Source: Levilactobacillus humaensis (lineage in GTDB: Bacteria > Bacillota > Bacilli > Lactobacillales > Lactobacillaceae). Taken from it: a DNA stretch of 64,000 nucleotides. The stretch covers positions 1 to 64,000 of the forward strand of contig NZ_BROB01000016.1 of NCBI RefSeq assembly GCF_024345185.1, in the 5' to 3' direction. The translations under genes were made by a program, and so were the position numbers. Shown one piece after another: positions 1 through 8,308 of this stretch (position 1 is its first letter; every line of letters begins with the position of its first letter). The notes under the pieces are model-generated. The model ran no database searches. It was not told the DNA's origin and saw only the letters and a program-made list of their open reading frames with translations.

Positions 1-18
1 TGTTGTGGTAATTCTATT

Positions 19-42
19 AAAGGCCTCTATGGGCTTTTTTGT
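19..42 (+). terminator. weak intrinsic terminator of an upstream gene
   Basis: A short imperfect stem (AAAG and CC pairing with GG and CTTT) is followed by a run of six T. It probably ends a transcript entering from the left of the window. Low confidence because the stem is short and contains a G-G mismatch. Confidence 0.35.
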
Positions 43-171
43 CTACAAGTGTTCGGTTATATTTTACAATCTCCCGTGAATTAAAAATTTTGTTACCCAT
101 TGAGGGACTACCGCCGATCTGTTTTTCCAGTTTCGTTGTGACCAGTTTGTTTGGCATCGTTAGGTATCATT

Positions 172-376
172 TTGGTGCTTCCATCTAAGCCGTGAGGCCG
201 GTAGATAGGGGCTCAGGCGCGTCGTTCTCCTTAGTCAGTGAGTGATCTTCTCACTGGCTTAGGAGAAAACCAAGCTTGGAGACTCGTGAGCTTCGAGGCT
301 TCAAGTTGTGTTCGCACCGTTCCAGCCCCTAGCTACCGGCCGGTAAGGCGACAAGTACTGCCACGGTTGCCGATTG
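172..376 (+). repeat. dispersed structured repeat R2, copy 1
   Basis: About 180 nt match 45193-45371 almost without gaps, with weaker similarity for another 25 nt. A long outer stem pairs GCCGGTAGATAGGGGCT with AGCCCCTAGCTACCGGC. In the other copy the T-A pair has become C-G on both sides (GGCAG with CTGCC). An inner hairpin pairs TTCTCCTTAGTCAGTGAG with CTCACTGGCTTAGGAGAA. No credible ORF or promoter is seen, so it is either a structured RNA or a hairpin-forming DNA repeat. A 74-codon ORF across it (238-462) is not credible. Confidence 0.75.
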
Positions 377-393
377 AACGAAAAACCTGTGAC

Positions 394-427
394 AAAAAAA
401 GAAGCCATGCTCCGCGGCATGACTTCT
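394..427 (-). terminator. terminator of the nucleoside hydrolase gene
   Basis: Read on the minus strand, an 11-bp stem (GAAGTCATGCC with GGCATGGCTTC, allowing a wobble) is followed by seven T. It begins about 20 nt after the nucleoside hydrolase stop. Confidence 0.85.
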
Positions 428-444
428 CTAAAAAAGTTAAAAAT

Positions 445-1401
445 TTAGTTCTTTTTGAATAATGCGGTTAAGTATTCCATGAAGGTCTTCAAGTAACGGT
501 CCTTATCAACGGCAACAGAAACTTTGACGTTGGTAGGTTCGTTCAGACGGTTATCGTCACCGATAGTCCGGCCGTAAGTTTCCTTGTTGTAGTTAACCAC
601 CATGTTTAAGTCAATGGTCGTGACGAAGCTAGGGTCAAGGGCAACACCAACGGCGAGTGGGTCATGCAAAGCACAGCCACCAAGGTTGTCGTTAACGTCA
701 ACGTAAGCTTGGATGTAGTAGTCCACGATGTCGGCAAACTTTTCACCGGCTTCGGTACCTAAGTCACGCCATTGTTGGGTTTCCTTCTTGGTTAAGAGGG
801 TCCGTAAGGTAACGTCCAAACCAACCATGGTTGAGTGCATTGGGCTGGTCAATACGGCGTTAGCAGCTTCAGCATCTTGGTTGATGTTGGCTTCAGCATA
901 GGCCGTCACGTTACCAGGAACAGTTAAGGCACCACCCATGAAGGTCATGTTCCCAATTTCATTGGCGATTTCAGGAGCCTTCTTGAGGGCAGCAGCTAAG
1001 TTGGTCATTGGACCAGTAGGAACTAAGGTTAAGTCCTTACCATATTTGTGGGCAGCTTCGATTAAGAAGTCGACACCAGATTCTTTTTCGATAGAGCGCT
1101 TTGGTTCAGGCAATTCGACTTGACCAATCCCATTTTCACCGTGGATGTCGGCACTAACTTGCATGCGGTCAAAGTGATCACTAGTTGAAGAATGGCTTTC
1201 GCCCAGGTAGACAGGAATGTCAGTGTGGCCGAGTAATTCCAAAATCTTCAAAGAGTTTTGGCCACCGGCTTCAACAACAACGTTCCCATAGGAACCAATA
1301 ATCCCAATTAAGTCTACATCTGGAGCACCTAATGCATATGCGATTGCGAGTGAATCGTCAATCCCAGTATCTAGGTCTAAAATCATTTTGCGTTTTGCCA
1401 T
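445..1401 (-). CDS. nucleoside hydrolase (IUNH family)
   Basis: 318 aa, the usual family length. Near the N-terminus it carries the family signature DLDTGIDDSLAIAYAL, whose aspartates bind the catalytic calcium and the ribose. The family hydrolyses ribonucleosides to base plus ribose in the cytoplasm, in purine or pyrimidine salvage. I chose the ATG at 1401 because GAGGAG lies just upstream; the frame stays open a further 30 codons but that part is not protein-like. It is a single-gene unit with its own terminator. A cre-like sequence inside the promoter suggests catabolite repression by CcpA. Substrate preference cannot be told from sequence. Confidence 0.93.
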   Translation of the reverse strand: MAKRKMILDLDTGIDDSLAIAYALGAPDVDLIGIIGSYGNVVVEAGGQNSLKILELLGHTDIPVYLGESHSSTSDHFDRMQVSADIHGENGIGQVELPEPKRSIEKESGVDFLIEAAHKYGKDLTLVPTGPMTNLAAALKKAPEIANEIGNMTFMGGALTVPGNVTAYAEANINQDAEAANAVLTSPMHSTMVGLDVTLRTLLTKKETQQWRDLGTEAGEKFADIVDYYIQAYVDVNDNLGGCALHDPLAVGVALDPSFVTTIDLNMVVNYNKETYGRTIGDDNRLNEPTNVKVSVAVDKDRYLKTFMEYLTALFKKN

Positions 1402-1450
1402 GATATATTTATCTCCTCTTTCAGCTATAGTTGGCGGGTCGCCTACTACA

Positions 1451-1479
1451 ACTATAATGTAACTGTTTACATTTAGCAA
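1451..1479 (-). promoter_or_regulatory. nucleoside hydrolase promoter with overlapping cre-like site
   Basis: On the minus strand TTGCTA (1479-1474), a 17-bp spacer and TATAGT (1456-1451) form a plausible sigma-A promoter. The spacer and adjacent bases hold TGTAAACAGTTACA (1471-1458), which matches the Gram-positive cre consensus TGWAANCGNTNWCA at all but one position (the central G). Its position between the promoter boxes would fit repression by CcpA. Confidence 0.6.
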
Positions 1480-1585
1480 CCTCCGAACCATCAGATGTTG
1501 AAGCGATTCGTCGTTCAGGGTAAGATAGGACTCAGGTTTAAGAAACGACTTGCAACACGCCTAAACCGTTTAGGGGGGACTGTGT

Positions 1586-2629
1586 ATGGCTGATAAAGAG
1601 TCAGTAAAGCCGGTTAAACGGCATTTCGAGTACCACAATCATTTACTAGATGATGCAACCAAAGAGATGAATGAGTGGACTGGAGAAAATAAAGTTGTGG
1701 AAATTCATTTATTTTCGATGTTTTCCGCCGTATTTAAGCATCATGATCTGGACGACGCGGAGTCGTTGTTTATCGTCGGAACCCGAACAACCACACCATC
1801 GTTGGAGGCCGTTTCGGCGGCACCCGTCAAGCCTTGGTTATTTTCACGAGTCTTTGGCGTCCTAGGGGTCAGCTTCGTGCTACTAGCGCTGTTATTCCTG
1901 GGATTCCGGAGTAATAATGCCGTACCCGGGATGATCTTCATTGGGTCATTGACGGTGCCATTCTCACTGCTGATCATGTTCTTTGAAATTAACGTCTTCC
2001 GGAACATTTCCGTTTACCAACTGATGACGGTTTTCTTAGTCGGCGGTATCCTATCTCTGGTGGCGACAATGATTCTCTACTCCTTGATTCCATCTGGAAA
2101 TGGGACCTCGTGGGAGTCGGCCGTCATTGTTGGCTTTATTGAGGAAACGGCCAAGATGTTGATTATTGCTTATTTTGTCAATCGATTTAAATTAAATTAT
2201 ATCTTCAACGGTCTCCTCATTGGCGCCGCGATTGGGGCTGGATTTGCCGTCTTCGAAACCGCAGGATATACCGGCCAGTATGGGTTAGTGACGTTGCTCA
2301 TGCGAAGTTGGCAAGCCATTGGAACCCATACAATCTGGTCAGCAATTATGGGAGCTGCCATCATTTTGGCTAAGGAGCGACATCAGCCTGTTACTGGGAG
2401 CAATATGGTTGCCCCCAAGTTCCTTAGGTTTTACCTACTGGCGATCGCGCTACACGCCGGTTGGGATTGGAATGCGCCCTTTAACGTTCTAGATATTCTC
2501 TACCTACAACAGTGGGTCTTGATTGCTATTGGTTGGCTGGCCATTTTCGTTCTCATCAATGCGGGATTGCGTGAGGCCCGGACCTTACAGGGGCAACGCA
2601 TCCTAAAGAATAGTCAACTCGGTGGATAG
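1586..2629 (+). CDS. PrsW-family intramembrane metalloprotease
   Basis: 347 aa. About 85 soluble N-terminal residues precede roughly seven to eight hydrophobic segments. PrsW-type motifs are visible in order: EE at about residues 186-187 within FIEETAK, then GAAIGAGFAVFE, then HAGWDWN near the C-terminus. PrsW proteases cut membrane substrates such as anti-sigma factors in Bacillus. No sigma or anti-sigma gene lies nearby, so the substrate is unknown. The start follows a G-rich ribosome site (GGGGGG). The 3' end overlaps the convergent hydrolase gene by 16 bp. Confidence 0.85.
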   Translation: MADKESVKPVKRHFEYHNHLLDDATKEMNEWTGENKVVEIHLFSMFSAVFKHHDLDDAESLFIVGTRTTTPSLEAVSAAPVKPWLFSRVFGVLGVSFVLLALLFLGFRSNNAVPGMIFIGSLTVPFSLLIMFFEINVFRNISVYQLMTVFLVGGILSLVATMILYSLIPSGNGTSWESAVIVGFIEETAKMLIIAYFVNRFKLNYIFNGLLIGAAIGAGFAVFETAGYTGQYGLVTLLMRSWQAIGTHTIWSAIMGAAIILAKERHQPVTGSNMVAPKFLRFYLLAIALHAGWDWNAPFNVLDILYLQQWVLIAIGWLAIFVLINAGLREARTLQGQRILKNSQLGG

Positions 2630-3369
2630 AGGAAGCGAATCATGATTCGGTCGATTGCCGGATTCTCATGAAGCAGGGAGTGCTGCATCTGCCAGACAGG
2701 CCCTCTAAGCTCTTGAAAGCGGTAGCTGGCTACTTGTCCGGCTACGAGGCGTTTCAGGGGTGTGACGGTGTCTATGGGCACCTCACTGTCGTTATCGAGG
2801 CTACCAATAGCTCCAGCCAGGTTTAAAATGTGGAGTTGAGGTTCCGCCTGCTTGAGTGGTTGGCGACCTGGAAAGTCGGCGCCGATACAGACGAGGCGTG
2901 AGACCGTGACTGGCGCGTGTTGGGCCTGGTTCAAATAATCATAGGCAATGGTACCGCCAGAGGAATGCCCAACCATATTAACGTGGGTAATGCCATAGCG
3001 ATTATGGAGCTGTTGCAGGACAGTCACGAGTTGCCGAGCTTCTTTGCGGGAGTGCGTGTTATCTTTAAAGAGCACGGGGATCAGCGTATTCGTTGTGATG
3101 GGGGCATGTTGCTGCCAGCTGACCTGACCGTCATTTGTCACGCGTGCCGTTAGGCTGTAATGCCCAAGATGGGGCCGGTCGAGACTGGTGACCATCCCAC
3201 GCAGGGACAACCAACCACCACTATTCCCCGGTAGAAAAAGGGTGGCGGTGTGGGTTTGCGGGACGCGCAGGTTGGTTAAGGATCGTTGGCGTGCCTGCCA
3301 GGCCCAGCCCAAGACACCCAGGGTCAGACAAGTTGTGAGAAAGATAATGAGGCCACGACGATGTTTCAA
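2614..3369 (-). CDS. membrane-anchored alpha/beta hydrolase (DUF915-like)
   Basis: About 251 aa. An N-terminal signal anchor (about residues 8-25) precedes an alpha/beta-hydrolase domain with nucleophile elbow GHSSGG. This resembles the lactobacillar cell-surface hydrolases assigned to DUF915. I chose a TTG start at 3369 because AAAGGAGGT lies 7 nt upstream; a longer ORF from an ATG at 3462 would run into the neighbouring gene. It is transcribed divergently from the flavoprotein gene with only 43 bp between the starts, so their promoters must overlap the opposing coding ends. Substrate unknown. Confidence 0.82.
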   Translation of the reverse strand: MKHRRGLIIFLTTCLTLGVLGWAWQARQRSLTNLRVPQTHTATLFLPGNSGGWLSLRGMVTSLDRPHLGHYSLTARVTNDGQVSWQQHAPITTNTLIPVLFKDNTHSRKEARQLVTVLQQLHNRYGITHVNMVGHSSGGTIAYDYLNQAQHAPVTVSRLVCIGADFPGRQPLKQAEPQLHILNLAGAIGSLDNDSEVPIDTVTPLKRLVAGQVASYRFQELRGPVWQMQHSLLHENPAIDRIMIRFLYPPS

Positions 3370-3412
3370 GAGTAAGACCTCCTTTAAAGGCGTCGAAATG
3401 GAGTGAAGAGAA

Positions 3413-4411
3413 TTGATCGAAAACTTTGATATCACAATTATTGGTGGGGGACCGGTCGGCATGTTTGCGGCCTTCTATGCCGGCATGCACAACGCCCACA
3501 CCCAGGTTATTGAAAGCCTGAGCGAGTTGGGTGGTCAGGTGAATGCCTTGTACCCGGAGAAAACGATTTTAGATATTGCTGGGGTGCCGAGCATCACCGG
3601 TAAGGATCTGATTCGTGCCCAGCAGGACCAGTTAACGCAATTTCCATTAACCTTGAAGACCGGTGAGGCAGTCAATAACGTCATCCCGAATGAAACAGGA
3701 TTTCTGGTGACGACCCCCAAAGGAACCAGCCAGACCAAAGCGGTGATTGTCGCCGTCGGTAACGGAGCATTTACCCCGCGGCCACTCAAGGTTCCAGGCG
3801 CCGCCGAACTCACGGGGCAGCACCTTTTCTACAGTGTTCGTGACCTGGAACGGTTCCGCGATCGGCGCGTCTTGATTGCCGGTGGCGGGGATGCGGCGAT
3901 CGACGAGGCTTTGATGTTAGCAACGGTAGCTGAATCGGTCACGCTGATTCACCGTCGTGCCCAATTCAGAGGGCTTCCGCACATGGTGGACCGGTTGCAT
4001 GCCTCCAGTGTTCAGGTGGTGACGCCGTATCTGATCAAAGCCCTGGCCAGCACGCCAACTGGTGAGATTGCCGTGACCTTGAAGCCCGTGGGCGGCGACG
4101 GTGAACCGCTAGAGCAGGTCGTTGATGACGTTGTGGTCAGTTATGGCTTCATTGCCGACCACCGGGCGTTAGATGCCTGGGACGTGGACTTCGAACAGGA
4201 CCGACACGTGATTACCGTTGACCGCCAAATGATGACCAGCGTTCCCGGCATTTATGCCATTGGGGATGGTGCCACGTATCCCGGCAAGCAACCTTTGATT
4301 GCCGTGGGCTATGGTGAGGCGCCGCTAGCTGTTCAAGCCATCATGGATCGTGAATTTCCGGATCGCCGGGGTCCTATTCATAGTACCTCCCTGGCACCTA
4401 AACAGTCCTGA
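3413..4411 (+). CDS. ferredoxin/flavodoxin-NADP reductase (YumC type)
   Basis: 332 aa, two-dinucleotide-binding-domain flavoprotein. The FAD motif GGGPVG is at about residues 10-15, the NADP-domain motif GGGDAAIDEA at about 157-166 and the C-terminal FAD contact AIGDGATYPG near 281. It lacks the CxxC of thioredoxin reductase, which with its length points to the type 2 ferredoxin-NADP reductase family. It would pass electrons between NADPH and ferredoxin or flavodoxin. Start is TTG, preceded by GGAGTGAAGAGAA. A strong terminator follows, so the gene stands alone. Confidence 0.9.
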   Translation: MIENFDITIIGGGPVGMFAAFYAGMHNAHTQVIESLSELGGQVNALYPEKTILDIAGVPSITGKDLIRAQQDQLTQFPLTLKTGEAVNNVIPNETGFLVTTPKGTSQTKAVIVAVGNGAFTPRPLKVPGAAELTGQHLFYSVRDLERFRDRRVLIAGGGDAAIDEALMLATVAESVTLIHRRAQFRGLPHMVDRLHASSVQVVTPYLIKALASTPTGEIAVTLKPVGGDGEPLEQVVDDVVVSYGFIADHRALDAWDVDFEQDRHVITVDRQMMTSVPGIYAIGDGATYPGKQPLIAVGYGEAPLAVQAIMDREFPDRRGPIHSTSLAPKQS

Positions 4412-4431
4412 TAAAAGCTTAAAAATTAAAG

Positions 4432-4474
4432 GAAGCTGACCAATTAACCCTTGTGGGATTGGTCAGCTTCTTTT
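4432..4474 (+). terminator. terminator of the YumC-type reductase
   Basis: A 13-bp perfect stem (GAAGCTGACCAAT with ATTGGTCAGCTTC) is followed by TTTT. Confidence 0.88.
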
Positions 4475-4500
4475 GGTGCTTGTGGAGATTGAGGTAATAG

Positions 4501-4534
4501 AAAAGGTGGCGCTGCTGCTAGCAGGCCACCTTTT
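4501..4534 (-). terminator. probable ltaS terminator downstream of repeat R1-A
   Basis: A 10-bp stem (AAAAGGTGGC with GCCACCTTTT) read on the minus strand ends in CTTTTCTATT. It follows R1-A in the direction of ltaS transcription. The U tract is short. Confidence 0.55.
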
Positions 4535-4559
4535 GGCGTGTGCGGGGAAGTTTACATTG

Positions 4560-4678
4560 TCGAAACGTGTGCGCCCAGGCAGTCAGCTCCGCTTAACACC
4601 GATAGCCAAACAATCCAAGTTCGGGATTGTCTGGCTATCGCCGTTAATGCTCACTGACTAACCGCCTGTGCGCGCACT
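4560..4678 (-). repeat. structured repeat R1-A, 3' of ltaS
   Basis: Minus-strand copy of the R1 element, beginning 3 nt after the ltaS stop. The outer stem pairs GTGCGCGCACAGGC with GCCTGGGCGCACAC. The middle stem pairs AGTCAG with CTGACT. The inner stem pairs CGATAGCC-GACAATCC with GGATTGTTTGGCTATCG. Conserved blocks are GGCGGTTAG, GAGCATTAACG, GTTAAGCGGAG and ACACGTTTCGA. Other copies are at 17604, 21622, 26430 and 54824. Confidence 0.85.
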
Positions 4679-4681
4679 CTC

Positions 4682-6814
4682 TTACTTGCCGCTAGTATCA
4701 TCCTGATTCGTAATCTTGATCCGGTTAGAATCAGTTTCCTTATGGTTCAGTTCCGGAGCATCCGTGCGGTAAAGGTCCTGAGTCGACTTGTCGCCGTCTC
4801 TGGAGAAGATACTGGTTGACTTGAGTCCCAGTGACTTCTCGAGTTTCTCGGCCTTGGTGAGGCCGTTAGCGTAGTTGTAATCAGAAGGGTCTACTGCCTT
4901 GAAGCCCTTAGGATTGTAGAACCGCAAGAGATTCTTTTGGTTCAATGAGTCGGAATCGGACAGGCCTTGGTTGACCTTATCCTGCATCTTTTCCAACTTT
5001 TCCTTGAGCTTACCGGTTGGATGGATCTCCTGTTGCGTCTTGTTGCTGTAAATCGTGCCGTCGATGGACGTGTAGTCTGGGCTGATCCAGTCACGGTTAC
5101 GGAAGGCCACGACCTGGTTGTGTTCCTTAGAGAAGAGGTCGGTCCCAAATTGTAGGTACTGTTTAGAACTCATCCCCATCAAATGGAGCAACGTTGGCAA
5201 GACATCGACTTCACCACCATAGGTGTGTTCAACCTTCCCGTGTTTGTACCCAGGCATGTTGAACATGAGGGGGACGCGTTGGAGCTGCGCATTGTCGTAG
5301 TCGTTCCAGTCGTCGGGATTGACGCCCAGGACCTTGGCCAGATTCTTATTCGACGAGTTAGAAATCCCGTAGTGGTCCCCGTAAATCATCACGATGGAGT
5401 TCTTAGCTAAACCAGACTTGTTCAGGTAAGCGTAGAATTCTTTGATGGATTGGTCGAGGTAGTTGGCGGTCTTGAAGTAGTTATCCACCGTCTTATCCCC
5501 AGTATCTGGCGTCTTGAAGGAAGAATCTTCACTATCCAGAGTGAATGGGAAGTGATTGCTGACGGTCAGGTACTTCACGTAGAACGGTTGTTGTAAATGC
5601 TCGAGGTATTTGACCGAGTCATTGAAGAGGAGCTTATCCTTCAAACCATAACCCAAGGACTTGTCACCCGAAGTATCGTAGTAGCTGGCGTCGAAGAAGT
5701 ATTGATAACCTAAGTTTTTGTAGGTGTTATTTCGATTCCAGAAACTCCCGACGTTTCCGTGGAAGACAGCCGTTGAGTAACCAGCCTGATCGAAGATGGC
5801 AGGGGCCGCCTGGAAGGTGTTGTCATTCCCTAATTGGGTGAACAACGATCCTTGCGGCAGGCCATAGGTCCCGGTCTCCAGCATCGTTTCGGCATCAGAG
5901 GTCTTACCTTGACCGACTTCATGGAAGAAGTTGTCAAAGGCATAGGTCGACTTGCTCTTGTAGAGCTTGTTCAAAAACGGCGTGACCTCTTGGCCGTTAA
6001 CCTTCTTGTTAATTAGGAACTGTTGGAAACTTTCCAAGTGAATGATGATGACGTTTTTCTTTTTGGCCACCCCGTAGAGTTGTTTATCCGGAGCCGCATA
6101 ATTTTTATGGATGTATTTAAGGATGCCATCGAGTTCGGATTTCTTGGCGTTCGCCCGCATCTCGCTAGTATGTCCGGACTTGATACCGTCGTAAACAGTG
6201 AAGGCATCCAGCCCGAGGTACTTGACCACGTAGGTCCGATCGAAGGTCCGCGTCAGGAGTTGCGGACGGTCCATTTCACCCAGCGACAGGTTTACCGTGA
6301 AGGCTAGAAAAGCGACCGAGGTGACGGCCAGGCCGACGCGCTTGTTTACCGGTCGAGGGTCGATGCGAATTCGCCGGACGGCCAGAAGAACCAAGATGAC
6401 AACCAGGTCCAGCCAGTACAGGATGTCATGAGGGGAGGTCAGGGCCAGCGAACTCCCGGAGAGTCCTTGGTCAACCTTGGAATAGCCCAGCATCGTGCTC
6501 ACGGTCATGAAGTCCGTGAATTCCCGGAAGTAGATGACATTGATGTAGAGTAATAGGGTATTGAGAATATCAATCAGAAAGAGAAACGGGTAGAAGAAAC
6601 GGGCCCGTTTAAAATAAAGAGCGAGACCAAACAACAGGATGGTCGTCGCGATAGGATTGAGGAGCACAATTAGAAATTGAAACGGGTCGCTCAAGTTTAA
6701 CTTAAAGTCAACGAAGTAGGCGACCAGCGTTTTTAACCAAAAAAGGATGACCATCAGGGTGACAAAGCCCATACGGGTTCCCGTTCTGGCCCATAGTTGT
6801 TTGAGACGTTCCAA
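4682..6814 (-). CDS. ltaS: lipoteichoic acid synthase family protein (LtaS-like)
   Basis: About 710 aa. Five N-terminal membrane segments (roughly residues 10-190) precede an extracellular sulfatase-fold domain. The domain shows NVIIIHLESFQ with metal ligand E near residue 261, the catalytic Thr near 310 in DAETMLETGTYG, and YGDHYG further on. The family polymerises glycerol phosphate from phosphatidylglycerol into lipoteichoic acid outside the membrane. I favour the TTG start at 6814, 9 nt after AAGGAG; an in-frame ATG at 6832 has a poor ribosome site. Paralogues exist in many lactobacilli, so the exact role (LTA polymerase or primase-like) is uncertain. Repeat R1-A forms its 3' untranslated region. 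Confidence 0.9.
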   Translation of the reverse strand: MERLKQLWARTGTRMGFVTLMVILFWLKTLVAYFVDFKLNLSDPFQFLIVLLNPIATTILLFGLALYFKRARFFYPFLFLIDILNTLLLYINVIYFREFTDFMTVSTMLGYSKVDQGLSGSSLALTSPHDILYWLDLVVILVLLAVRRIRIDPRPVNKRVGLAVTSVAFLAFTVNLSLGEMDRPQLLTRTFDRTYVVKYLGLDAFTVYDGIKSGHTSEMRANAKKSELDGILKYIHKNYAAPDKQLYGVAKKKNVIIIHLESFQQFLINKKVNGQEVTPFLNKLYKSKSTYAFDNFFHEVGQGKTSDAETMLETGTYGLPQGSLFTQLGNDNTFQAAPAIFDQAGYSTAVFHGNVGSFWNRNNTYKNLGYQYFFDASYYDTSGDKSLGYGLKDKLLFNDSVKYLEHLQQPFYVKYLTVSNHFPFTLDSEDSSFKTPDTGDKTVDNYFKTANYLDQSIKEFYAYLNKSGLAKNSIVMIYGDHYGISNSSNKNLAKVLGVNPDDWNDYDNAQLQRVPLMFNMPGYKHGKVEHTYGGEVDVLPTLLHLMGMSSKQYLQFGTDLFSKEHNQVVAFRNRDWISPDYTSIDGTIYSNKTQQEIHPTGKLKEKLEKMQDKVNQGLSDSDSLNQKNLLRFYNPKGFKAVDPSDYNYANGLTKAEKLEKSLGLKSTSIFSRDGDKSTQDLYRTDAPELNHKETDSNRIKITNQDDTSGK

Positions 6815-7051
6815 AATATTTCGCTCCTTCATGTCTAAATAAAGTAGTTCCAGTTTACCATAGATGAGTCGCGGTGCGATCACTAGGGTCCGGTGTTCAT
6901 CCTAGCAAAGAATTCAGCTAAGGTGGGGGGAATAGGGCAACTTTAGGAAAAGTTTAAGGCCGCTTAAAATGCTTGTCGCGGGTGACCACATCTTTGGTAG
7001 AATAGAGCTAAGAACGGAAGTAACTGATGTGATGAAAGGTGTGAAGGCGTT

Positions 7052-7723
7052 ATGGATAAGGAAGTCACGCTCTACGTGGTTCGCCACGGCCAGACCTATT
7101 TTAACATTTATAATAAATTGCAAGGGTGGAGTAATTCACCTTTGACGGACAATGGAATTGCGGATGCTAAGGCCGCGGGAGAACGGTTAGCCGCTGTGCC
7201 CTTTGTGGCCGCCTATTGCAGCGATACCACGCGAGCCGAACAGACGGCTGGCATGATTTTAGCCGCCAATCAGTCGCAACCGGCAGTTCACCTGACCGCG
7301 TTACCTGAATTTCGTGAGGAGTTTTACGGCTATTACGAGGGAACGGACATGGCACAGGCCTGGTACGTTGCCGGTGCTCCCCATGGCACGCCAACCTTTA
7401 AGGCGATCGAAGAGAAATATTCGATTGGCCAGGCCAAGGACTTCCTGAAGGCTGCCGATCCTTTCCATCAGGCGGAAGATAATCAGGAGTATTGGACGCG
7501 CGTGGACCGCGGCTTTGCGGCGATTTTGGCCAATCCAGCCGTGCATGACGGCGACAAGGTGCTTCTGATCAGCCATGGCAATACGCTCTTGAGTCTGATG
7601 GAACGTTACGGCCAGGGTCGCTACGACCTGAGTGTCCGGCCAGCTAACGGGAGTCTGACCAAGTTACGTTTGACCGCCGATGGCATTACCGTACTTAGTT
7701 ATAACGAAAAAGATGAGAAGTGA
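7052..7723 (+). CDS. histidine phosphatase family protein (phosphoglycerate mutase-like), paralogue 1
   Basis: 223 aa. The RHGQT signature near residues 11-15 carries the phosphate-accepting histidine, and ISHGNT near residue 173 holds the second. This superfamily ranges from phosphoglycerate mutases to broad phosphatases; the short, single-domain form here suggests a phosphatase. It closely resembles the protein at 56499-57158, sharing IQGWS/LQGWS and the GIADA segment. An extended -10 (TGG-TAGAAT, 6998-7003) lies upstream. The next gene (GNAT) starts 10 nt after the stop, so the two are likely co-transcribed. Confidence 0.88.
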   Translation: MDKEVTLYVVRHGQTYFNIYNKLQGWSNSPLTDNGIADAKAAGERLAAVPFVAAYCSDTTRAEQTAGMILAANQSQPAVHLTALPEFREEFYGYYEGTDMAQAWYVAGAPHGTPTFKAIEEKYSIGQAKDFLKAADPFHQAEDNQEYWTRVDRGFAAILANPAVHDGDKVLLISHGNTLLSLMERYGQGRYDLSVRPANGSLTKLRLTADGITVLSYNEKDEK

Positions 7724-7733
7724 GGGTGGCTTA

Positions 7734-8165
7734 ATGGAGTGTAAACATGCTTGGGGTGTCGCAACGCCCTGCTACGAGGACGCGCTAGGAATCCGTGAGG
7801 CGGTCTTTATCGATGAACAAGGGATTGACCCTGAAATTGAGTTAGACGGCGCTGACGAGGATAAGATGCACTATGTCGGCTACGTCGATGGCCAACCCGT
7901 GACGACGGCCAGAATTGATATGCTCGCAGGTAATCGCGTGAAGATTCAGCGTGTCGCCACGGTTAAGACCGCTAGACATCACGGTTATGCTGGCGCTTTG
8001 ATTAAGCAAATTATCAGTGATGCCCAGCACTCCGAAGTTCGGGGCGTGGAGCTCGATGCGCAGGAAACGGCGATCAATTTTTACAAAGAACTCGGGTTTG
8101 AACCCGTTGGAACAACCTTTCAAGAGGCTGGTATCACGCATCAAACCATGCGTTATGGTGCCTAA
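7734..8165 (+). CDS. GNAT-family N-acetyltransferase
   Basis: 143 aa. The N-terminal REAVFIDEQGI segment followed by an acyl-CoA site (VATVKTARHHGYAGALI) matches the small GNAT proteins of the YjcF type. It probably acetylates a small amine or protein; the substrate cannot be told. It resembles the 143-residue protein at 21729-22160 in length and layout. I chose ATG 7734, which has GAGGGTGG just upstream, over an earlier in-frame start inside the preceding gene. Confidence 0.85.
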   Translation: MECKHAWGVATPCYEDALGIREAVFIDEQGIDPEIELDGADEDKMHYVGYVDGQPVTTARIDMLAGNRVKIQRVATVKTARHHGYAGALIKQIISDAQHSEVRGVELDAQETAINFYKELGFEPVGTTFQEAGITHQTMRYGA

Positions 8166-8180
8166 GATGGCCCTAATAAG

Positions 8181-8219
8181 ACGTCCCACTGACCGGTAAT
8201 CGGGAGTGGGGCGTTTTTC
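8181..8219 (+). terminator. terminator of the phosphatase-GNAT unit
   Basis: A 10-bp stem (ACGTCCCACT with AGTGGGGCGT) is followed by TTTTTCT. Confidence 0.85.
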
Positions 8220-8230
8220 TATGGGATCAG

Positions 8231-8270
8231 AAAAGCGTCACCGTAAGCCAATTGCTTACCGGTGACGCTT
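8231..8270 (-). terminator. terminator of the NlpC/P60 gene
   Basis: On the minus strand AAGCGTCACCGGTAAGC pairs with GCTTACGGTGACGCTT, ending in TTTTCT, about 38 nt after the stop. Confidence 0.82.
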
Positions 8271-8308
8271 CATTTATAACGTTCAGTCATTCATGAGGAA
8301 ACTTGAAA

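Noticed and set aside
6953-6968. Small palindrome TTTAAG-GCCG-CTTAAA between ltaS and the phosphatase gene
   Set aside because: Short, AT-rich and without promoter context; expected by chance in a window of this size.
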